Shown: positions 10,899 through 22,491, counted from the first letter of the stretch. The stretch: 64,000 nucleotides of DNA from Halalkalibacter akibai JCM 9157 (GCF_000513135.1 NZ_BAUV01000012.1:35640-99639); one strand, 5' to 3'. Translations and numbers: made by a program. The notes: a model not told the origin generated them from the letters alone.

Positions 10899-11022
10899 GT
10901 GGAATGGAGCTTCAGGTACTTGACTCCTGCGGGAAAAGAGGAAAAGGCAAGACCTCACAGACGGAGTCGTGGGGGCTTGGCAATACCCCTCGGAAAGCAA
11001 GTACCTGAAGCGCAATGAAACG
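10899..11022 (+). repeat. 125-bp interspersed palindromic element, copy 1 (inside ilv-leu operon)
   Basis: It begins GTGGAATGGAGC and ends GCGCAATGAAACGG. The ends pair: CTTCAGGTACTTG at the left with CAAGTACCTGAAG at the right. The internal core CTCCTGCGGGAAAA and the near-end CGGAAAGCAAGT are shared with the four other copies. It has no reading frame of its own. It lies between leuB and leuC, and the extended open frame upstream of leuC begins in it. Confidence 0.9.
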
Positions 11023-11074
11023 GATCGTTACGATAACAGCTATCAAAAAACAAATAAAAGAGGAGGAGCATGAG

Positions 11075-12493
11075 ATGGCACCTAAAACAATTATAGAAAA
11101 AATTTGGGAAAAGCACGAAGTAATCGCGGAAGAAGGGAAGCCAAGTCTCCTCTATATAGATTTGCACATGGTACATGAAGTGACATCCCCACAAGCGTTT
11201 GAAGGATTACGACTAGCAAACCGCAAAGTAAGACGTCCAGACTTAACGTTTGCGACAATGGACCACAATGTACCTACCGTTAATCGCTACGATATATCAG
11301 ACCAAATTGCCAAAACCCAAATCGAAACTCTAGCAAACAACTGTAAGGAGTTTGGAATTGATTTAGTAGATTTAGAACATCCAGAAAACGGCATTGTTCA
11401 TGTTATCGGACCAGAGCTTGGTTTAACACAGCCTGGAAAAACAATCGTTTGTGGAGATAGTCATACGTCAACGCACGGAGCGTTCGGTGCATTAGCATTT
11501 GGAATTGGAACGAGTGAAGTAGAACACGTTCTTGCGACCCAATCATTATGGCAATCACGTCCGAAAACACTAGAGATTCGTGTAACAGGAAAACTAGCTC
11601 CAGGGATAACAGCAAAAGATGTAATCTTAGCTATTATCGCAAAATTTGGTGTTGATGTTGGTACGGGTTCCGTTGTTGAGTTTACGGGTGATGCGATTCG
11701 TGGGTTAACAATGGAAGAGCGCATGACGATCTGTAATATGTCAATTGAAGCGGGAGCAAAAGCCGGTTTAATATCTCCAGATCAAGTGACTTTTGACTAC
11801 TTAGAAGGAAGAGAATATGTCCCTTCAGGTGAAGAGTTTGCGAGAAAAGTTGAAGAGTGGAAAGCATTAGCAACTGATGAGAACGCAACGTATGATCGCT
11901 CAGTAACGATTGATGCTACGGAAATTGAGCCGATGGTTACATGGGGTACTAATCCTTCTCAAGGAGTAGGGATTTCAAAAGTCGTTCCTGCAGCGTCAGA
12001 AGGAGAAACGGTTACCGATCAAAGAGCCATTCAACAAGCTCTTGATTATATGGAACTAACTCCTGGAACTCCTATTTCAGAGATACAAATTCAACATGTA
12101 TTTATTGGTTCATGTACAAACTCTCGTCTTAGTGATTTGCGTGCAGCCGCAAGCGTTATTAACGGTCAAAAAGTAGCGGACCATGTTCGTGCGTTAGTTG
12201 TACCTGGCTCACAAAAGGTCAAACAACGCGCGGAAGCAGAAGGCTTAGATAAGATTTTTATCGAGGCAGGCTTTGAGTGGAGAAGTTCTGGCTGTAGTAT
12301 GTGTTTAAGTATGAACCCAGACGTTGTTCCAGAAGGAGAACGTTGTGCGTCAACATCGAATCGTAACTTCGAAGGACGTCAAGGTAAAGGAGCTCGCACT
12401 CATTTAGTAAGTCCGCAAATGGCTGCAGCAGCTGCTATCGCTGGTCATTTTGTCGATATCCGTAAATGGCAAAACGAAGAAGTCACGCAATAG
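11075..12493 (+). CDS. leuC: 3-isopropylmalate dehydratase large subunit
   Basis: A 472-residue aconitase-superfamily subunit that, with LeuD, isomerises 2- to 3-isopropylmalate. The [4Fe-4S] cysteines are in FIGSCTNSR and [16 protein letters not shown]-type residues appear in [14 protein letters not shown]. The start ATG at 11075 ([16 protein letters not shown]) follows AGAGGAGGAG and matches the family. A longer open frame to 11015 starts inside the repeat element and is rejected. leuD follows after 12 bp. Confidence 0.97.
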   Translation: MAPKTIIEKIWEKHEVIAEEGKPSLLYIDLHMVHEVTSPQAFEGLRLANRKVRRPDLTFATMDHNVPTVNRYDISDQIAKTQIETLANNCKEFGIDLVDLEHPENGIVHVIGPELGLTQPGKTIVCGDSHTSTHGAFGALAFGIGTSEVEHVLATQSLWQSRPKTLEIRVTGKLAPGITAKDVILAIIAKFGVDVGTGSVVEFTGDAIRGLTMEERMTICNMSIEAGAKAGLISPDQVTFDYLEGREYVPSGEEFARKVEEWKALATDENATYDRSVTIDATEIEPMVTWGTNPSQGVGISKVVPAASEGETVTDQRAIQQALDYMELTPGTPISEIQIQHVFIGSCTNSRLSDLRAAASVINGQKVADHVRALVVPGSQKVKQRAEAEGLDKIFIEAGFEWRSSGCSMCLSMNPDVVPEGERCASTSNRNFEGRQGKGARTHLVSPQMAAAAAIAGHFVDIRKWQNEEVTQ

Positions 12494-12505
12494 GAGGAGA
12501 GAAGA

Positions 12506-13090
12506 ATGGAACCAATTGTTAAACATAAAGGAATTATTGCAACATTAGATCGAGTTAACGTGGATACAGACCAAATCATTCCTAAGCAATTTTTGAAGCG
12601 CGTGGAACGCACTGGTTTCGGTCAATTCTTATTTTACGACTGGCGTTTTCTAAGTGATGGAAAGCCTGATCCGAAATTTGAATTAAATCAAGATCATAAT
12701 CAAGGTGCCACTGTTCTTGTAGCTGGTCATAACTTTGGTTGTGGATCTTCTCGTGAGCATGCTCCTTGGGCGTTACATGACTACGGATTTAAAGTGGTTA
12801 TTGCGCCGACTTTTGCTGATATTTTTTACAACAACTGTGTAAAAAATGGAATGCTTCCGATCCGCTTGGATGAGAAAAAAGTGTATCAACTACTAAAAAA
12901 TGGGGCGAATGAAACATATGAGCTCACAGTAGATTTAGAAAATCAAATTCTAACTGGCGAAAACTTTGAAGCAACTTTTGCGATTGATCCATATTGGAAA
13001 GAAATGCTTTTAAACGGTTGGGATGAGATTGGTTTAACGCTTAAATACGAAAAAGAAATTGAAAGCTATGAGACCCTGCAAAAAGGGTAA
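12506..13090 (+). CDS. leuD: 3-isopropylmalate dehydratase small subunit
   Basis: A 194-residue swivelling domain of isopropylmalate isomerase, the partner of LeuC. The signature [17 protein letters not shown] is near residues 73-89, and the N-terminal [12 protein letters not shown] is typical. The start is ATG at 12506 with GGAGGAGAG. It is the last gene of the T-box-controlled ilvB-leuD operon; a terminator follows at 13163. Confidence 0.97.
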   Translation: MEPIVKHKGIIATLDRVNVDTDQIIPKQFLKRVERTGFGQFLFYDWRFLSDGKPDPKFELNQDHNQGATVLVAGHNFGCGSSREHAPWALHDYGFKVVIAPTFADIFYNNCVKNGMLPIRLDEKKVYQLLKNGANETYELTVDLENQILTGENFEATFAIDPYWKEMLLNGWDEIGLTLKYEKEIESYETLQKG

Positions 13091-13162
13091 TCGTTCTTTT
13101 TTATGAGCAGAGCAGAGGCTAGCAGAGCGAAAGATTTAGTTTAGTGCAAAGACGATATCAAT

Positions 13163-13219
13163 AAAAGGTCATTGTTATGAGGGGATTATATGTTCCATCT
13201 CGTGACAGTGACCTTTTCC
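13163..13219 (+). terminator. terminator of the ilv-leu operon
   Basis: AAAAGGTCATTGTTA pairs (with G-U pairs) with TGACAGTGACCTTTT at 13203-13217; the stem itself ends in TTTT. Confidence 0.6.
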
Positions 13220-13278
13220 CTTCTGAATGAATGATTGTAATGGTTGTTGGTTACTGATAAACTTATGAGAATAAGAAT

Positions 13279-13328
13279 GTTCAAAAAGTCTATCACTTGC
13301 AAGAAGAGCTTGTCACCACTTTTTGAAC
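13279..13328 (+). promoter_or_regulatory. leader hairpin GTTCAAAAAGT/ACTTTTTGAAC upstream of ysoA
   Basis: An exact 11-bp inverted repeat: GTTCAAAAAGT (13279-13289) and ACTTTTTGAAC (13318-13328). The 28-nt loop contains GAGCTTGTCACC. A related structure lies upstream of the moaB-like gene (62209-62253). The role is unknown. Confidence 0.55.
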
Positions 13329-13368
13329 GCACGCATAAATACTCTAAAGAAGAGTGGAGCGAGTTCTG

Positions 13369-14412
13369 GTGGATAAACGTAAAAATGCAAAAAATGAAAA
13401 TATTATTTTATACCCCGGCCTTGTTAAGCGTTTAATCGAAAAGGGAATGGATGCTCTAAAAGAAAAAGATGGGAAGTCAGCTTATCAATTTTTTCTATCA
13501 GCTGAAGAGCATGAACCAGACAATTCACAAATTCTCTTTGGTAAAATGTTAAGCTTGGTCGAACTTGGAAGACTAGAGGAAGCAGTAGAGCATACTGACA
13601 GCTTGTTACGCGGAGACATTGGCGATTACTATGAAAATTTGCAAGTACATATATCTTTACTCGTTCAATTAGGAAAATATCAAGAGGTCGTTAACATTCT
13701 CGATGCCGTTTTATCGGAAGGGAATTTCCCAGCTCATTACGCTGAATCTTTTTATCAATTGTTACATTTTAGTCGGCAAATGGTAGGAGATACAGAGTGG
13801 AATCAGCCATTTGATTCATTGGATGATCCGATTCCGTCTGAATTAATGACGATGCTTGAATCAAGTTCGTTAGCGCTTCAATCAAAAGCCATTCAGCAAT
13901 TAAAAGAAATAACCAATTCTGAAGCAACGAAGGCTCTAGTAGATTTCTTACATAAACCAAATCAAGATTATGTTCTGCAAAGTATGGCCTTACATGCGTT
14001 ATATGAAAAAGATTGCGAAGAAGTAATACATATAGAAAAACAAGGTAGAAAGATGAAAGTGGTTCCTAAACAGCTAGGAACTATTTACCAACATGATTTT
14101 CAAGATAAAATACTAGATTATTTAAGTGATGAATTAGAACATGTTGACCCGCTTTTATATGATATTGCTAAACAAGTGATGACCACTTATATGTGGGCAT
14201 TGTATCCTTTTATACCAGAACCTTTAGATGAAAAGTTCTGGGCGGATGTCTTTCACTATTGCGCTGTTATTAGAATGGGCTTAGAAGATGGCATTGAAAG
14301 GTTACAAGAAAGCAATCATGATCAATTAGAGTTATTTTTGGAAAAGGTAGAAGAAGTGAAAGAGCTAGAAGCACTTACTTATCAAATAGATACAACAGAT
14401 TTTACAAGCTGA
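13369..14412 (+). CDS. ysoA: TPR/HEAT-like conserved protein YsoA
   Basis: A protein of about 347 residues, cytoplasmic, with no signal or membrane segment. Residues 20-130 form TPR-like helix pairs (for example DALKEKDGKSAYQFFLSAEE and LGRLEEAVEHTDSLL), and a HEAT-like stretch (LKEITNSEATKALVDFLHKP) lies in the middle. Its position between leuD and tig is that of B. subtilis ysoA. Function unknown; TPR content suggests protein binding. I prefer GTG at 13369, 9 bp after GGAG; GTG at 13354 in the same frame is an alternative. Confidence 0.85.
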   Translation: MDKRKNAKNENIILYPGLVKRLIEKGMDALKEKDGKSAYQFFLSAEEHEPDNSQILFGKMLSLVELGRLEEAVEHTDSLLRGDIGDYYENLQVHISLLVQLGKYQEVVNILDAVLSEGNFPAHYAESFYQLLHFSRQMVGDTEWNQPFDSLDDPIPSELMTMLESSSLALQSKAIQQLKEITNSEATKALVDFLHKPNQDYVLQSMALHALYEKDCEEVIHIEKQGRKMKVVPKQLGTIYQHDFQDKILDYLSDELEHVDPLLYDIAKQVMTTYMWALYPFIPEPLDEKFWADVFHYCAVIRMGLEDGIERLQESNHDQLELFLEKVEEVKELEALTYQIDTTDFTS

Positions 14413-14537
14413 TAGAATGTTGGAAATAGTACTATTTGAAATGAAACAACGTTATGGTATACTAGAGTGGTTGTCAAAGATAATAGAAGAAATCTATCGT
14501 TCGGAAACGATGATGTGTATAGTTGGAGGGAAAGTAA

Positions 14538-15829
14538 ATGACTGCAAAATGGGAAAAGTTAGAAGGTAACGAAGGCGTACTTACAATTGATGTAGAAGCT
14601 GAAAAAGTAGATGCAGCGCTAGATCAAGCATTTAAAAAAGTATCAAAAAAGGTGAATGTACCAGGATTCCGTAAAGGGAAAGTTCCTCGTTCACTTTTCG
14701 AAAAGCAATATGGTGTTGAGTCTCTTTACCAAGACGCTCTAGATATTCTATTACCAGAAGCTTACGCTGCTGCTGTAACGGAAACAGGAATTGAGCCTGT
14801 AGATCGTCCTGAAATTGACATTGAAACAATGGCAAAAGGAACAACTTTAGTATTCACAGCTAAAGTCGTTGTAAAACCTGAAGTAGAACTAGGCGAGTAC
14901 AAAGGTCTTGAAGTTGAAGCTCAAGATACAACAGTAACAGACGAAGATGTTGAAGCAGAACTTAAGCAATTACAAGAGCGTCAAGCTGAACTTGTTGTTG
15001 TTGAAGACGGAGCAATTGAAAATGGTGATACAGCTGTATTTGATTTCGAAGGTTTCGTTGATGGCGAAGCATTCGAAGGCGGACAAGCTGAGAACTATTC
15101 ATTAGAAATCGGTTCTGGTCAATTCATCCTGGCTTTGAAGAGCAAATGGTTGGTCTTAAAGCTGGCGAAGAAAAAGACATCGAAGTATCATTCCCTGAAG
15201 AGTATCACGCTGAGAATTTAGCTGGTAAGCCTGCTACATTCAAAGTGAAGCTTCATGATATCAAGCGTAAAGAATTACCAGCTCTTGATGATGAATTCGC
15301 AAAAGATGCTAACGAAGAAGTAGAAACGTTAGAAGAACTAAAAACTCAATTAAAAGACAAGCTTACAAAAGATAAAGAGCACCAAGCTGAGCATGCAGTT
15401 CGTGATACTCTAGTAGAAAAAGCGGCTGAAAATGCTAAAATTGATATCCCAGAAGCAATGGTTAACACAGAAGTAGATCGTATGCTACAAGAATTTGAGC
15501 AACGTTTACAGTCTCAAGGTATGAATCTTGAACTTTACTTCCAATTCTCTGGACAAGATGAAGAAGCAATGCGTGAGCAGTTCAAAGTTGATGCTGAGAA
15601 ACGCGTACGTGTTAACTTAACTCTTGAAGCAATTGCAATTGCTGAAAATCTTGAAGCTTCTGATGAAGATGTTGATAAGGAAATTGCAAAAATGGCTGAG
15701 ATGTACCAACGTTCAGCTGAAGAAATTAAAAATATTTTTGCTGCTCAAGGTGGCCTAGAAAACCTTAAAGGTGATCTGAAAATCCAGAAAGCTGTCGAAT
15801 TCCTTGTCGATAACAGTAAAACTGCATAA
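14538..15829 (+). CDS. tig: trigger factor, interrupted by one apparent -1 frameshift
   Basis: A ribosome-associated chaperone and peptidyl-prolyl isomerase. The ribosome-binding signature [17 protein letters not shown] is at about residues 43-59. The FKBP-like domain follows, and the C-terminal arms fill the rest. The first frame reads SGQFI and then diverges (LALKS). Adding one C near 15129 gives [15 protein letters not shown], the conserved family sequence, and joins the second frame to yield 430 residues, the normal length. Everything else is intact, so a sequence error is likely; tig is dispensable in B. subtilis, so real loss cannot be excluded. Confidence 0.92.
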
Positions 15830-15861
15830 TAAATAAATAGATTTTGTAGATGAACATGTAG

Positions 15862-15892
15862 ACAAGGCGCGAAATTTCGTGCCTTGTTTTTC
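15862..15892 (+). terminator. tig terminator
   Basis: CAAGGC-G-CGAAATTTCG-T-GCCTTG followed by T5; a strong stem with one opposed mismatch. Confidence 0.85.
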
Positions 15893-16340
15893 CATACTCA
15901 TGTAGTTTGGTCATGTATGGAGTTTGAATATATTGAACAAGCTTAATAAAGAGAATGGATACAACATAAGCTTAATAAAAATGAATTTTCCTTAATAAAA
16001 AGGATTTTTCTTCATGAATCTTGAATGTATAATCAATCCATACATAAAATGAAGTAATCTAGGAATGATTGTCTTCTAGGACGAGTCAAAGATTTACATA
16101 GGATCTTTCGTGATCGCAAAGCGTGGAGGGTATATATATCATCTATTGCTTGAAGAATGAAAAGGGTTATCTTTAGGGGTTTAGTCAGCTTGTGTGATAC
16201 AATAACGGAACATAAGGACGTTTTCTTTTATAATACATGAAGAAAACAAGAAAAGTACTGTTATTGTATTATCGTGTCCATTCATTAAAAAAGTAGGCCG
16301 CATGAGGATGGTACAATATTTTCTAAAGAGGTGAAGATAA
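15893..16340 (+). other. clpX upstream region with three CTTAATAAA repeats
   Basis: This gene-free 450-bp stretch has CTTAATAAA at 15942, 15971 and 15991. A possible -10 box TACAAT lies at 16198-16203, but no convincing -35 accompanies it. I see no coding sequence. Confidence 0.4.
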
Positions 16341-17615
16341 ATGTTCAAATTTAATGAAGAAAAAGGACAACTTAAATGTTCTTTTTGCGGAAAAACACAA
16401 GACCAAGTTCGCAAGTTAGTAGCTGGACCAGGCGTGTATATATGTGATGAGTGTATTGAACTTTGCACAGAAATCGTTGAGGAAGAGCTAGGAACAGAAG
16501 AAGAAGTTGAATTTCAAGAGGTTCCAAAGCCAAGCGAGATCAGACAGATTCTTGATGATTATGTCATTGGACAGGAACGCGCGAAGAAATCATTATCTGT
16601 TGCCGTTTACAATCACTATAAGCGTATTAATTCATTGTCACGTTCTGATGAAGTTGAATTAGCGAAAAGTAATATTTGTATGATAGGACCAACAGGTAGT
16701 GGTAAAACATTACTTGCTCAAACTCTAGCTCGTATTTTAAATGTACCGTTTGCGATTGCAGATGCTACATCACTAACGGAAGCTGGTTATGTTGGGGAAG
16801 ATGTTGAGAACATTCTATTAAAACTGATTCAAGCTGCTGATTACGATGTTGAAAAAGCAGAAAAAGGCATTATTTATATTGATGAGATTGATAAGGTTGC
16901 TCGTAAATCTGAGAATCCGTCTATTACACGTGATGTATCTGGTGAAGGTGTACAGCAAGCCTTACTTAAAATTTTAGAAGGTACGAGTGCAAGTGTACCT
17001 CCACAAGGTGGACGTAAACATCCTCATCAAGAGTTCATTCAAATTGACACGACAAATGTTCTATTTATTTGTGGTGGTGCGTTTGACGGGATTGAACAAA
17101 TTATCAAGCGTCGCTTAGGTAAAAAAGTAATTGGATTTGGATCTGATGTGAAACAAGATGATTTGAAGCCAGGTGAATACTTAGGTAAAGTTTTACCAGA
17201 GGATTTACTTCGTTTCGGTTTAATTCCAGAGTTTATCGGTCGTCTACCAGTTATTTCGAGCTTAGAGCCATTAGACGTGGATGCATTAGTTGAAATTTTA
17301 ACAGCTCCGAAAAATGCTTTAGTGAAGCAATATAAAAAATTATTAGAGTTAGATGATGTTGAACTTGAGTTTACAGAAGAAGCTCTTCGTGAAATTGCCA
17401 ACAAAGCAATTGAGCGGAAAACGGGTGCTCGTGGTTTACGTTCAATCATTGAAACTCTTATGCTTGACGTGATGTTTGACTTGCCTTCACGTGAGGACAT
17501 CGTCAAATGTGTGATTCATGACAAGTGTGTTACGGACAATGAAGCACCTACATTGCTAACAGCGGATGGGGAAGAAATGTCATTATCCAAAACAGAACCA
17601 AAGGAAAGTGCATAA
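16341..17615 (+). CDS. clpX: ATP-dependent Clp protease ATP-binding subunit ClpX
   Basis: A 424-residue AAA+ unfoldase that feeds substrates to ClpP. The N-terminal zinc-binding domain has CSFCGK and CDECIELC (about residues 13-40). Walker A is GPTGSGKT (near 118), Walker B is IYIDEIDK, and GYVGED is the pore loop. The ClpP-docking IGF loop is visible as KVIGFG, and [10 protein letters not shown] is the sensor-2 region. The start is ATG at 16341 after AAAGAGGTGAAG. It has its own flanking terminators, hence monocistronic, in the conserved tig-clpX-lonB order. Confidence 0.97.
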   Translation: MFKFNEEKGQLKCSFCGKTQDQVRKLVAGPGVYICDECIELCTEIVEEELGTEEEVEFQEVPKPSEIRQILDDYVIGQERAKKSLSVAVYNHYKRINSLSRSDEVELAKSNICMIGPTGSGKTLLAQTLARILNVPFAIADATSLTEAGYVGEDVENILLKLIQAADYDVEKAEKGIIYIDEIDKVARKSENPSITRDVSGEGVQQALLKILEGTSASVPPQGGRKHPHQEFIQIDTTNVLFICGGAFDGIEQIIKRRLGKKVIGFGSDVKQDDLKPGEYLGKVLPEDLLRFGLIPEFIGRLPVISSLEPLDVDALVEILTAPKNALVKQYKKLLELDDVELEFTEEALREIANKAIERKTGARGLRSIIETLMLDVMFDLPSREDIVKCVIHDKCVTDNEAPTLLTADGEEMSLSKTEPKESA

Positions 17616-17622
17616 CAATCAA

Positions 17623-17668
17623 CAGGGGTTATCCTATTAGTCTAAGACTTTTGGGGTAACCCCTTTTC
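17623..17668 (+). terminator. clpX terminator
   Basis: AGGGGTTATCC pairs with GGGGTAACCCCT, followed by TTTT. Confidence 0.85.
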
Positions 17669-17725
17669 CTATATAGTTGAAAATATTCCTGTTTTTTTTC
17701 ACCAATCATTCTCAAAACTTTCTTT

Positions 17726-17754
17726 GATTAGTGTTGTTTTTCCCGGTCATACTA
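17726..17754 (+). promoter_or_regulatory. candidate forespore (sigma-F-type) promoter for lonB
   Basis: GATTA (17726-17730), 14-bp gap, GGTCATACTA (17745-17754). This agrees with sigma-F -10 elements (GGNNANAMTW) and loosely with the -35 (GYWTA). B. subtilis lonB is a sigma-F regulon member, which is why I looked; no clear sigma-A promoter is seen here. Confidence 0.4.
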
Positions 17755-17789
17755 AAAGAAACAAACGACTACATCAGGGAGGTTTCATT

Positions 17790-19454
17790 ATGAATTGGAC
17801 TGGAATTGCACTAGTGGTACAACTTTTCTTTGGTGTTATCATTGGTGTCTATTTTTGGAACTTATTAAAAAGTCAGCGTAATCAAAAGGTCTCAATTGAC
17901 CGTGAATCAAGAAAGGAAATGGATGAACTTCGAAAAATGAGAGCCATTTCATTAAGTGAACCACTTTCTGAGAAAGTGCGACCAATTAGTTTTGATGACA
18001 TTGTTGGTCAAGAAGAAGGAATTCGTTCACTTAGAGCTGCTTTATGTGGCCCGAATCCACAACATGTCATTGTTTACGGACCACCAGGTGTCGGTAAAAC
18101 GGCTGCTGCTCGTCTTGTGTTAGAAGAAGCGAAAAAAAATTCAAACTCTCCTTTCTCACAAACAGCTGTTTTTGTTGAGTTAGATGGAACGACTGCTCGT
18201 TTTGATGAAAGAGGAATTGCAGATCCATTAATCGGCTCTGTTCATGATCCAATTTATCAAGGAGCAGGTGCGATGGGACAAGCTGGTATTCCGCAACCAA
18301 AACACGGTGCTGTTACGAAAGCCCATGGCGGAGTTTTATTTATTGATGAAATTGGAGAATTACATTCGATTCAATTGAACAAACTTTTAAAGGTTCTTGA
18401 GGACCGTAAAGTCTTTTTAGAAAGTGCGTATTACAGCGAAGAAAATCAGCAAATTCCTCGTCATATTCATGAGATTTTTCAAAAGGGATTACCAGCCGAT
18501 TTTAGATTAATTGGTGCAACAACGAGAACACCTGATGAATTACCCCCGGCCATACGCTCACGTTGCTTAGAAGTTTATTTTAGAGCACTGAAACCAAAAG
18601 AAATCATCCAAATCGCTGAAAAAGCAGCAGATAAGATTAATTTCAACTGTGAAGCTGGGGCAATTGAGCAAATTGCTAAATACGCGACAAATGGTCGTGA
18701 AGCGGTTAATATTGTTCAAATCGCAGCTGGAATTGCGACGGCCGAAAGTCGTGAGGAAATTACACTAGCTGATGTTGAATGGGTTCTTCATGCAAGTCAA
18801 ATTACGCCAAGACCTGAAAGAAAGATTCATCATGATTCAGCTGTGGGGTTAGTAAACGGATTAGCTGTATTTGGACCTAATTTAGGAGCGCTTCTGGAAA
18901 TAGAAGTAAATGTAATTGAAAACAAAGGCAAAGGTACAGTGAACATCACAGGAATCGCCGAAGAAGAAAGTACAGGAAATCAAAGTCGTTCCATTCGAAG
19001 AAAAAGTATGGCAAAAGGCTCTGTAGAAAATGTTGTAACAGTACTTAGAAGAATGGGAATTCCAACATTGGATTACGACATACATGTCAACTTTCCAGGC
19101 GGAGGACCAGTAGATGGGCCATCAGCTGGGATTGCGATCGCAACAGGAATTTACTCTGCTATTCGTGGAGAAAAAGTAAAAAATACGATTGCGATGACTG
19201 GAGAACTTGGTATTCATGGTAAGGTTAAGCCAATCGGTGGGGTCGTTGCCAAAGTTGAGGCAGCTAAGTTAGCTGGTGCTACAACTGTTATTATTCCAAA
19301 AGAAAACGAACAAGCTTTACTTCAAACAGTTACTGGTGTTGAAGTGGTGTCTGTCGAACATTTAGATGAAGTGCTTGCACTTGCGATTGAGCAGGAAGAA
19401 AAAGAAATTATCCCAGCAAGTACAGAGCTAAACACATCCATCGCACCTGTTTAA
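17790..19454 (+). CDS. lonB: membrane-anchored Lon-like protease LonB
   Basis: A 554-residue ATP-dependent serine protease of the forespore type. A single N-terminal membrane segment (about residues 4-25) precedes the AAA+ module, with Walker [10 protein letters not shown] near residue 92 and Walker B GGVLFIDEIGE. The C-terminal Lon protease domain has the catalytic Ser in DGPSAGIAIA and a Lys about 45 residues later (KVEAAKLAGAT). It lacks the LonA N-terminal substrate domain. The start ATG at 17790 follows GGGAGG; the upstream frame to 17724 has no family match. lonA follows immediately, as in B. subtilis. Confidence 0.95.
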   Translation: MNWTGIALVVQLFFGVIIGVYFWNLLKSQRNQKVSIDRESRKEMDELRKMRAISLSEPLSEKVRPISFDDIVGQEEGIRSLRAALCGPNPQHVIVYGPPGVGKTAAARLVLEEAKKNSNSPFSQTAVFVELDGTTARFDERGIADPLIGSVHDPIYQGAGAMGQAGIPQPKHGAVTKAHGGVLFIDEIGELHSIQLNKLLKVLEDRKVFLESAYYSEENQQIPRHIHEIFQKGLPADFRLIGATTRTPDELPPAIRSRCLEVYFRALKPKEIIQIAEKAADKINFNCEAGAIEQIAKYATNGREAVNIVQIAAGIATAESREEITLADVEWVLHASQITPRPERKIHHDSAVGLVNGLAVFGPNLGALLEIEVNVIENKGKGTVNITGIAEEESTGNQSRSIRRKSMAKGSVENVVTVLRRMGIPTLDYDIHVNFPGGGPVDGPSAGIAIATGIYSAIRGEKVKNTIAMTGELGIHGKVKPIGGVVAKVEAAKLAGATTVIIPKENEQALLQTVTGVEVVSVEHLDEVLALAIEQEEKEIIPASTELNTSIAPV

Positions 19455-19575
19455 AATTAGACAAACATAATGGTGATAAGATAAAATTGAAAAAGATGAA
19501 TCATAAGCAAAGTCACCAAATGAGAATCTAAGTGTGAGTTAGATTCGGAAATTGGATGTATGGAGGTGTATGCGG

Positions 19576-21897
19576 ATGGTCGATACAAACGATAGACGAC
19601 AAATTCCGCTTCTGCCGTTACGCGGATTACTCGTTTTTCCTTCAATGGTGTTACATTTAGATGTAGGAAGACCTAAATCCGTGCAGGCGTTAGAACAGGT
19701 GATGGAGACGGACCATCAAATTTTACTCGCAACTCAAAAAGAAATTTCGATAGATGATCCTACCGAAGAAGAGATTTATCATGTTGGAACACTAGCAAAA
19801 GTGAAAAACTTACTAAAGCTCCCGAATGGTACGGTAAGAATTCACGTCGAAGGACTGCAACGTGCACGAATTAATGAATTCGTTCAACTAGAAGAGTATT
19901 TACAGGTCGATGCAGAAATGATCGAGCAAGAGGATGCGTTTTTAACAACAGAGAATCAAGCTCTTATGCGCAACCTCATGACCATGTTTGAACAATACAC
20001 AAAAGTTTCTAAGAAGATCTCAGCTGAAACATTAGCATCAGCTCGTGACATTGCAGAACCTGGTCATTTTGCAGATGTAGTGGCAGCGAATCTTCCGCTC
20101 AAGCTTGCTCAGAAGCAAGAACTACTTGAAATCAGCTCTGTTAAAGATCGCTTAGTAAAGCTAATCGAGATTTTAAATAATGAACAAGAAGTTCTTGGAC
20201 TTGAAAAGAAAATTGGGCAGCGTGTGAAGAAGTCGATGGAAAAAACGCAAAAGGAATATTACTTGCGTGAACAGATGAAAGCCATTCAAAAAGAACTTGG
20301 CGACAAAGAAGGGCGTTCTGGTGAAGTAACGACCTTACGTGAGAAAATAGAACAGTCGGACATGCCTGATTCTATTAAGGAAAAAGCGTTAAAAGAATTA
20401 GATCGTTACGAAAAAATGCCAGCAAATTCGGCTGAAAGCTCCGTGCTACGAAACTACCTTGACTGGCTCATTCAATTGCCGTGGTCTTTTGAAACAGAAG
20501 ATCAGCTTGATGTAATCAGGGCAGAGGAAATTTTAAATGAAGATCATTACGGGTTAGAAAAAGTGAAAGAGCGTGTGTTAGAATACCTAGCTGTTCAACA
20601 ATTAACAAGAGAATTAAAAGGACCGATCCTTTGTTTAGCTGGACCTCCGGGGGTTGGTAAAACATCTCTTGCTCGCTCGATTGCTCGTTCACTTAATCGG
20701 AAATTTGTTCGAATCTCACTTGGTGGAGTTCGAGACGAGGCGGAAATTCGCGGACACAGACGTACGTATGTAGGAGCGATGCCAGGTCGAATTATCCAAG
20801 GGATGAAAAAGAGTGGATCTATCAATCCTGTTTTCCTTTTAGATGAGATTGACAAGATGGCTCATGATTTCAGAGGAGATCCTTCTGCAGCCTTGCTAGA
20901 AGTATTGGATCCTGAACAAAACAATACATTCAGTGATCATTTTATCGAAGAACCATATGATCTTTCTAAAGTCATGTTTGTAACGACGGCTAATAATATC
21001 GGTACGATTCCTGGTCCATTGTTAGACAGAATGGAAATCATCTCGATTGCTGGTTATACGGAAGAAGAGAAGATTCAGATTGCGAAAAACTATCTTGTTC
21101 CTAAACAAATGAAAGATCATGGTTTAACTAAAGGAATGCTTCAAGTGAAGGATGACGCTCTTCAAAAAGTGGTGCGTTATTACACACGAGAAGCTGGGGT
21201 TCGTAATTTAGAACGTCAAATGGCTACGCTTTGCCGTAAAGCGGCTAAAATGATCGTATCAAATGAGAAAAAGAAAGTTATCCTTACAGCCAAAACAGTT
21301 GAGGAAATGCTTGGTAAACCAAGGTTCCGTTATGGTTTAGCTGAAATTGAGGATCAAGTCGGTGCTGCTACTGGTTTAGCTTATACAACAGTAGGAGGAG
21401 ACACCCTTTCAATTGAAGTATCTGTTGCTCCAGGAAAAGGAAAGCTAACGTTAACAGGGAAATTAGGAGACGTAATGAAAGAGTCTGCGCAAGCTGCTTT
21501 TAGTTACATTCGCTCTCGTTCAGAAGAGTTAAATATTGACCCTGCTTTTAATGAAAAGCTAGACATTCATATTCACGTTCCAGAGGGAGCAACACCAAAA
21601 GATGGACCATCAGCCGGAATTACAATGGCTACTGCGTTAGTGTCTGCACTAACAGGTAGAAAGGTGAAAAAGGAAGTTGGAATGACAGGTGAAATCACAC
21701 TTCGTGGCCGTGTCCTACCAATTGGTGGCTTAAAAGAAAAATCAATGAGTGCTCATCGAGCGGGATTAACAACGATTATCATGCCAAAAGACAATGAGAA
21801 AGATCTAGAGGATGTGCCTGAAAGTGTGCGAAATGACTTAACATTCATTCCTGTCTCTCATTTAGATGAAGTTCTCAAGAACGCGTTAGGGGAGTAA
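19576..21897 (+). CDS. lonA: ATP-dependent protease LonA
   Basis: A soluble AAA+ serine protease of about 773 residues that degrades misfolded and regulatory proteins. Domains in order: LAN substrate domain ([20 protein letters not shown] at the start), coiled-coil linker, Walker [10 protein letters not shown] (about 350), Walker [10 protein letters not shown], and the protease domain with catalytic Ser in [11 protein letters not shown] and Lys in [15 protein letters not shown] chose ATG at 19576 (GGAGG 10 bp upstream); TTG at 19552 and ATG at 19570 are in frame but poorly spaced. engB starts 3 bp after its stop. Confidence 0.96.
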   Translation: MVDTNDRRQIPLLPLRGLLVFPSMVLHLDVGRPKSVQALEQVMETDHQILLATQKEISIDDPTEEEIYHVGTLAKVKNLLKLPNGTVRIHVEGLQRARINEFVQLEEYLQVDAEMIEQEDAFLTTENQALMRNLMTMFEQYTKVSKKISAETLASARDIAEPGHFADVVAANLPLKLAQKQELLEISSVKDRLVKLIEILNNEQEVLGLEKKIGQRVKKSMEKTQKEYYLREQMKAIQKELGDKEGRSGEVTTLREKIEQSDMPDSIKEKALKELDRYEKMPANSAESSVLRNYLDWLIQLPWSFETEDQLDVIRAEEILNEDHYGLEKVKERVLEYLAVQQLTRELKGPILCLAGPPGVGKTSLARSIARSLNRKFVRISLGGVRDEAEIRGHRRTYVGAMPGRIIQGMKKSGSINPVFLLDEIDKMAHDFRGDPSAALLEVLDPEQNNTFSDHFIEEPYDLSKVMFVTTANNIGTIPGPLLDRMEIISIAGYTEEEKIQIAKNYLVPKQMKDHGLTKGMLQVKDDALQKVVRYYTREAGVRNLERQMATLCRKAAKMIVSNEKKKVILTAKTVEEMLGKPRFRYGLAEIEDQVGAATGLAYTTVGGDTLSIEVSVAPGKGKLTLTGKLGDVMKESAQAAFSYIRSRSEELNIDPAFNEKLDIHIHVPEGATPKDGPSAGITMATALVSALTGRKVKKEVGMTGEITLRGRVLPIGGLKEKSMSAHRAGLTTIIMPKDNEKDLEDVPESVRNDLTFIPVSHLDEVLKNALGE

Positions 21898-21900
21898 AGA

Positions 21901-22488
21901 ATGAAAGTTACAAAAGCCGAATTAGCACATGTTGCCGTGAAAAAAGAGCAATATCCGACATCACATCTTCCGGAAATTGCATTATCAGGACGATCCAATG
22001 TAGGGAAATCATCTTTCATTAATAAAATGATTAACCGCAAAGCTTTAGCAAGAACGTCACAACGTCCAGGTAAAACACAAACACTAAATTTTTACGAAAT
22101 CAATGAAATGATTTATTTTGTAGATGTACCTGGATACGGGTTTGCTAAAGCACCAAAACCAGAACGAGAAGCTTGGGGAAGAATGATTGAAACATACTTA
22201 CAAGACCGTGATCAACTGAAAGCTGTTGTTCAACTTGTAGATGTAAGACATGCCCCTTCTTCAGACGACAAAGCGATGTATAGCTGGCTTAAGCATTTTG
22301 AGATTCCTGTCATTGTCATTGCAACAAAGAGTGACAAGATTCCAAAAGGCAAATGGCAAAAGCATTTAAGCGTGATTAAGAAAGATTTACAAATGATAGA
22401 AACAGATCCGTTATTGCTTTTCTCTTCCGAAACAGCACAAGGAAAAGAGCAAGTATGGAAAACGATTCTATATTACGCATCTCTATAA
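21901..22488 (+). CDS. engB: ribosome biogenesis GTPase EngB/YsxC
   Basis: A 195-residue small GTPase needed for 50S subunit assembly. G motifs: GRSNVGKSS (G1), RPGKTQ (G2), DVPGYG (G3), and ATKSDK (G4). The N-terminal [18 protein letters not shown] is typical of YsxC. The ATG follows the lonA stop by 3 bp, with GGGGAG inside the end of lonA, so translation is probably coupled. A strong terminator follows at 22492. ysxC is the B. subtilis name. Confidence 0.96.
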   Translation: MKVTKAELAHVAVKKEQYPTSHLPEIALSGRSNVGKSSFINKMINRKALARTSQRPGKTQTLNFYEINEMIYFVDVPGYGFAKAPKPEREAWGRMIETYLQDRDQLKAVVQLVDVRHAPSSDDKAMYSWLKHFEIPVIVIATKSDKIPKGKWQKHLSVIKKDLQMIETDPLLLFSSETAQGKEQVWKTILYYASL

Positions 22489-22491
22489 GAA

